DNA from: Thermaurantimonas sp046295455
Lineage (GTDB): Bacteria > Bacteroidota > Bacteroidia > Flavobacteriales > Schleiferiaceae
Direction of reading: 5' to 3'
Length of the DNA: 64,000 bases
Assembly: GCA_046295455.1 (NCBI GenBank)
Contig: JBKBNI010000011.1
Span: 1-64,000, forward strand
The notes beneath the pieces are model-generated. The model ran no database searches. It had not been told where the DNA came from and saw only the letters and a program-made list of their open reading frames with translations. A program made the translations under genes and the position numbers. Below, piece by piece: positions 61,118-64,000 of the stretch. The stretch's first letter is position 1, and each line of letters opens with the position of its first letter.

Positions 61118-62581
61118 TTACAAATGGTTGAAATAGTCTATAATAACCTGTTTGTCGTCGAAGGGGTACTTTACTCCCTTGATCTCCTGGTATTTCTCAT
61201 GTCCCTTTCCCGCAACGAGGACGATGTCTCCCTTGGCGGCAAGGCTGAGAGCCAATCGGATAGCTTCTCTGCGATCGGGAATCTTATGGCATTTACGACG
61301 CAGGTGGAGGTCTATTCCTGCTTCGATTTCGTCCATAATCTGCAGTGGATCTTCCCAGCGGGGATTATCCGAAGTAATGATGAGCCTGTCGCTCCACTCG
61401 GCGGCAATTTTCCCCATTTGAGGTCGTTTTGCTTTATCTCTGTCGCCTCCGCAACCCATTACGGCAATGATTTTCTGGTCGTTTTTACGGGAATGATTGA
61501 GGGTTTTAAACACATTGAGAAGGGCATCGGGAGTATGCGCATAATCCACTACCGCAATGCGATCATCCGGACCGGCAAGCGTCTCAAACCTTCCCTCTAC
61601 AGGTCGCAGCGAACTGATGGTCATCAAAAGCAGATTTTCATCAGCGTTCAGCAGTGAGGCTGCACCATATACGGCAAGCAGGTTGTAGGCATTAAACTCT
61701 CCTGTGAGCGTCGTGTACACATCCGCACCTCCTATGCGCAAGGTGAGGCCTCCGATAGAATTTTCAATGACTTTGCAATGAAAATCAGCCTTTTGCTTCA
61801 GGGCATACGAGTACTTTCTGGCACGCGTATTCTGTACCATTATGGAGCCGTTGCGGTCATCAGCGTTGTAGAGAGCAAAGGCTTTTGAAGGCAGTTCGTT
61901 GAATAATTTCTGTTTTGCAGCCAGGTAGTTAGCAAAGGTTTTATGATAGTCGAGGTGGTCATGCGATATATTGGTGAAAATGGCTCCGGTAATGTAAGTC
62001 CCTGCAAGCCTCTCCTGGTGTATCCCATGACTTGAGGCTTCGATAAAACAATATTCCACCCCTGATTCAACCATTTCTCTGAAATATCTCTGCAATGTGA
62101 GGGCATCGGGAGTGGTGTGTGTGGCAGGTCGTTCGTCGAGGCCGATCTGTATTTTTACAGTAGAAATCAAGCCGGAGCGATACCCCAATTTCCGAAAAGT
62201 CTCGTAGAGTTGGGTTGCGACGGTTGTTTTGCCGTTTGTTCCTGTCACGGCGACCACCTTAAGGTGATAGGAGGGGTTATCATAAAAATTGGAAGCGATG
62301 ATGCCGAGTGCTTTGGCACTGTTTTCCACATAGCAGAATGTAACATTCGGATAGCGCTCTTCCATATGGTTGTCGTGCTCACACACCACGGCGACAGCGC
62401 CCGCCTCGATAGCCTGCCCAATGTACTGATGCCCGTCTGACACAGTCCCCACAACTGCTACAAACAGGGAATCTTTCTCAACCTGTCGCGAATCAAAAGC
62501 GACAGAGTGCACAGCCGTATGTACGTTGCCACGAACACCTTTTAGATTTACTTTATAGAGGAGATCTTTCAGGTGTTTCAT
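61118..62581 (-). CDS. murE: UDP-MurNAc-tripeptide synthetase MurE, diaminopimelate type
   Basis: 487 residues; adds the third amino acid of the stem peptide. VVAVTGTNGKTTVATQLYE (ATP loop), ASSHGIHQERL and AVVDYAHTPDALLNV are seen, and DNPRWEDP is the meso-diaminopimelate signature (lysine types differ). ATG at 62581 overlaps the ftsI stop by ATGA; a longer frame back to 62806 lies inside ftsI and its extra 75 residues look non-native. Confidence 0.97.
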   Translation of the reverse strand: MKHLKDLLYKVNLKGVRGNVHTAVHSVAFDSRQVEKDSLFVAVVGTVSDGHQYIGQAIEAGAVAVVCEHDNHMEERYPNVTFCYVENSAKALGIIASNFYDNPSYHLKVVAVTGTNGKTTVATQLYETFRKLGYRSGLISTVKIQIGLDERPATHTTPDALTLQRYFREMVESGVEYCFIEASSHGIHQERLAGTYITGAIFTNISHDHLDYHKTFANYLAAKQKLFNELPSKAFALYNADDRNGSIMVQNTRARKYSYALKQKADFHCKVIENSIGGLTLRIGGADVYTTLTGEFNAYNLLAVYGAASLLNADENLLLMTISSLRPVEGRFETLAGPDDRIAVVDYAHTPDALLNVFKTLNHSRKNDQKIIAVMGCGGDRDKAKRPQMGKIAAEWSDRLIITSDNPRWEDPLQIMDEIEAGIDLHLRRKCHKIPDRREAIRLALSLAAKGDIVLVAGKGHEKYQEIKGVKYPFDDKQVIIDYFNHL

Positions 62582-64000
62582 TGATTGTAGCTTTTGAGTT
62601 CGATCATCATTGATTTTGAAATCAGGGTGTTGGGCTGGGGATATTGCCATGCTATTCTGCCGGCACCCAAGGCGCTCACGCGATATCCTTCGTTTTCCAG
62701 TGCAGAGATTGCAAGCGATACTGGCATTCCGATGAGATCGGGCATGGTGTGAGCAGCGAGCTTTTTGCGGATAAATTCTTGTTTTTGGTGTACTGCGGAT
62801 TCCCACTGGTCAGGGCGAACCACATCGGAAAAGGCAATTGACCGCTCACCCGGGGTAAGGCTCATCACCGCTTGAGCCGTGCGGGCAGCTACAGGGGCAG
62901 CTACACGAGAGCCGTAGTAGGCCTTATCCGGGTTGGGCTTGTCAATGACTACGATAATGCTGTATCTGGGGGCATCCGAGGGAAAATATCCCGCAAATGA
63001 AGCGCGATACTTGCGGCTTGATTTTTCTTTCCAGTAGTCGAGCTTGGCTGTACCGGTTTTGCCGGCCAGGCGGACGTTTGGATCATATAGATGTCTGGCT
63101 GTGCCTTGCTTTACAACATTTGCAAGCAACACCTGAACTTTATCCAATGTACTTTGGCTGCAAATCGAGGGATTCAGAACGCTTTTTTCAAACTTTCGGA
63201 CTACTTTTTTATTCTTCCGGATTTCTTCGACGATGAAAGGTTTTACCATTACACCGCCATTTGCCACAGCATTGTAAACGGCCAGCAACTGCAAGGGGGT
63301 AAAACTTGTCTGGTAGCCAAAAGCCATCCATGGAAGGGTGATGCCACTCCATTGGGTGCGATCATCAGGATGCGGAATCTTAGGGGGCGTCTCTCCTTTT
63401 ATTTCGAAATTCAAGGGCTTGTGAATGCCTATTTTGTAGAGCTTATCCACAAATCGCGACGGGTTGTCCTTGTAGTTGTCGAAGACGAGCTTTGCAAAAG
63501 CCACGTTTGAGGATTGTTCAAAGGCTTTGGCCAGTGATATAACACCATACTTGTCAGCAGAGCCCTTTTCACTGAAATTAGCCTCTGTAACCACCCTGTC
63601 ATAGAATGTGTATGAGCCATTGCCTATATCCACGGTGGTTGAGGTGTCGGCTTTTTTGTCCTCGAGGAGCACAAGGGTGGTAAGCAGCTTGAATGTACTG
63701 CCGGGCTCTGAGCTTTCCCATACGGCATAGTTGAGTATTTCAGAATAGGTGCCGTGATCTGTTTGCCCCAGGTTGACCATAGCCCTGATTTTACCGGTGT
63801 GTACTTCCATGAGCACGGCAGTGCCATGATCGGCTTCATACTGCCGGAGGGCGGACAGGAGCTCATGATGCAAAATATCCTGCATACGGCTATCGATCGT
63901 GGATACGACGTCATATCCGTTTTCAGGGTCTTCGTCCCATCCGTTGTTGATGGGTTTCCAGTGGCCTTTTGCCATGAGCTGCATCCAGCGTTTGCCCTCT
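62578..64000 (-). CDS. ftsI: Septal peptidoglycan transpeptidase FtsI/PBP3 (N-terminus cut by window edge)
   Basis: 474 residues visible, still open at 64000. Transpeptidase motifs: SxxK in ESSEPGSTFKLLT, SxN in QSSNVAFAK and KTG in LAGKTGTAKLDY. The visible part begins in the linker before VVSTIDSRMQDI. A C-terminal PASTA domain (MPDLIGMPVSLAISALENEG) is present, typical for Bacteroidota FtsI. Cross-links septal glycan with FtsW. Its stop overlaps murE. Confidence 0.95.
   Translation of the reverse strand, partial: EGKRWMQLMAKGHWKPINNGWDEDPENGYDVVSTIDSRMQDILHHELLSALRQYEADHGTAVLMEVHTGKIRAMVNLGQTDHGTYSEILNYAVWESSEPGSTFKLLTTLVLLEDKKADTSTTVDIGNGSYTFYDRVVTEANFSEKGSADKYGVISLAKAFEQSSNVAFAKLVFDNYKDNPSRFVDKLYKIGIHKPLNFEIKGETPPKIPHPDDRTQWSGITLPWMAFGYQTSFTPLQLLAVYNAVANGGVMVKPFIVEEIRKNKKVVRKFEKSVLNPSICSQSTLDKVQVLLANVVKQGTARHLYDPNVRLAGKTGTAKLDYWKEKSSRKYRASFAGYFPSDAPRYSIIVVIDKPNPDKAYYGSRVAAPVAARTAQAVMSLTPGERSIAFSDVVRPDQWESAVHQKQEFIRKKLAAHTMPDLIGMPVSLAISALENEGYRVSALGAGRIAWQYPQPNTLISKSMMIELKSYNQ

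Noticed and set aside
62582..62806. 75-residue N-terminal extension of murE
   Set aside because: It lies wholly inside ftsI in another frame and has unnatural composition; ATG at 62581 with ATGA overlap is better.
1..64000. CRISPR array, insertion sequence, prophage or integron
   Set aside because: No regularly spaced repeats, transposase, integrase or terminal inverted repeats were seen on reading the window.

Overview
This window comes from a Bacteroidota chromosome. The evidence is the Bacteroidota-type -33/-7 promoters (TTTG ... TAnnTTTG) in front of many genes, the ribosomal small-protein set L28-L33-DUF4295, a SusC-like TonB-dependent receptor with a carboxypeptidase-regulatory-like N-terminus, FtsZ ending in FLHDNVD, a PASTA-bearing FtsI, and a division/cell-wall cluster without murF between murE and mraY. 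A carotenoid operon that looks built for saproxanthin-type tailoring makes a Saprospirales-like or related lineage plausible, but the order cannot be fixed from sequence reading alone. I see no insertion sequence, prophage, CRISPR array or integron; this is mostly core chromosome.

Layout. 1-5 kb (minus): membrane pyrophosphatase (cut by the left edge), a membrane-anchored FecR-like protein, an AbgT transporter. 5-7.7 kb (plus): three overlapping carotenoid genes (CrtD-like desaturase, CruF hydratase, CrtZ hydroxylase), then tRNA-Leu(CAG) and its terminator. 7.9-12.3 kb: a secreted protein, cysS-yidD, a nucleoside phosphorylase and a lipoprotein. 12.7-15.5 kb (plus): rplM-rpsI and rpsB-tsf. 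15.5-20.3 kb (minus): an ExbB/ExbD energising complex preceded by tRNA-Ser(GGA), then ansA, tatD and a lipoprotein. 20.3-24.2 kb (plus): a LuxE-like acyltransferase and a TPP-riboswitch-controlled TonB-dependent receptor. 24.3-30.8 kb: the glyoxylate bypass genes aceA and aceB, divergent from a RamB-like regulator that is followed by an alpha/beta hydrolase and a GHMP sugar kinase. 31-33.9 kb: M20 peptidase, YdcF-like protein, polysaccharide deacetylase. 34.3-39.1 kb (minus): clpB with a striking twin-palindrome promoter, radA and a small unknown. 39.3-45.5 kb (plus): trhO, gpsA, an ATP-cone/Mrr-like nuclease fusion, several envelope proteins, a ferredoxin-type reductase. 45.6-50.7 kb: L28/L33/DUF4295, L32 with YceD, exported MsrA, a photolyase-family protein, a BASS transporter. 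50.8-64 kb (minus): ftsI (cut by the right edge)-murE-mraY-murD-ftsW-murG-murC-ftsQ-ftsA-ftsZ.

How it works together. Many gene pairs overlap by exactly four bases (ATGA), which points to tight translational coupling in the carotenoid operon, the mur/fts cluster and elsewhere. Several genes lack any ATG and must start at TTG or GTG. The observations most worth checking are the two TGNCA-N3-TGNCGCA elements at the clpB promoter, the riboswitch/start-codon hairpin of the putative thiamin receptor, the glyoxylate regulator intergenic region, the ATP-cone nuclease, and a photolyase-family protein in which the usual tryptophans near FAD appear to be replaced.
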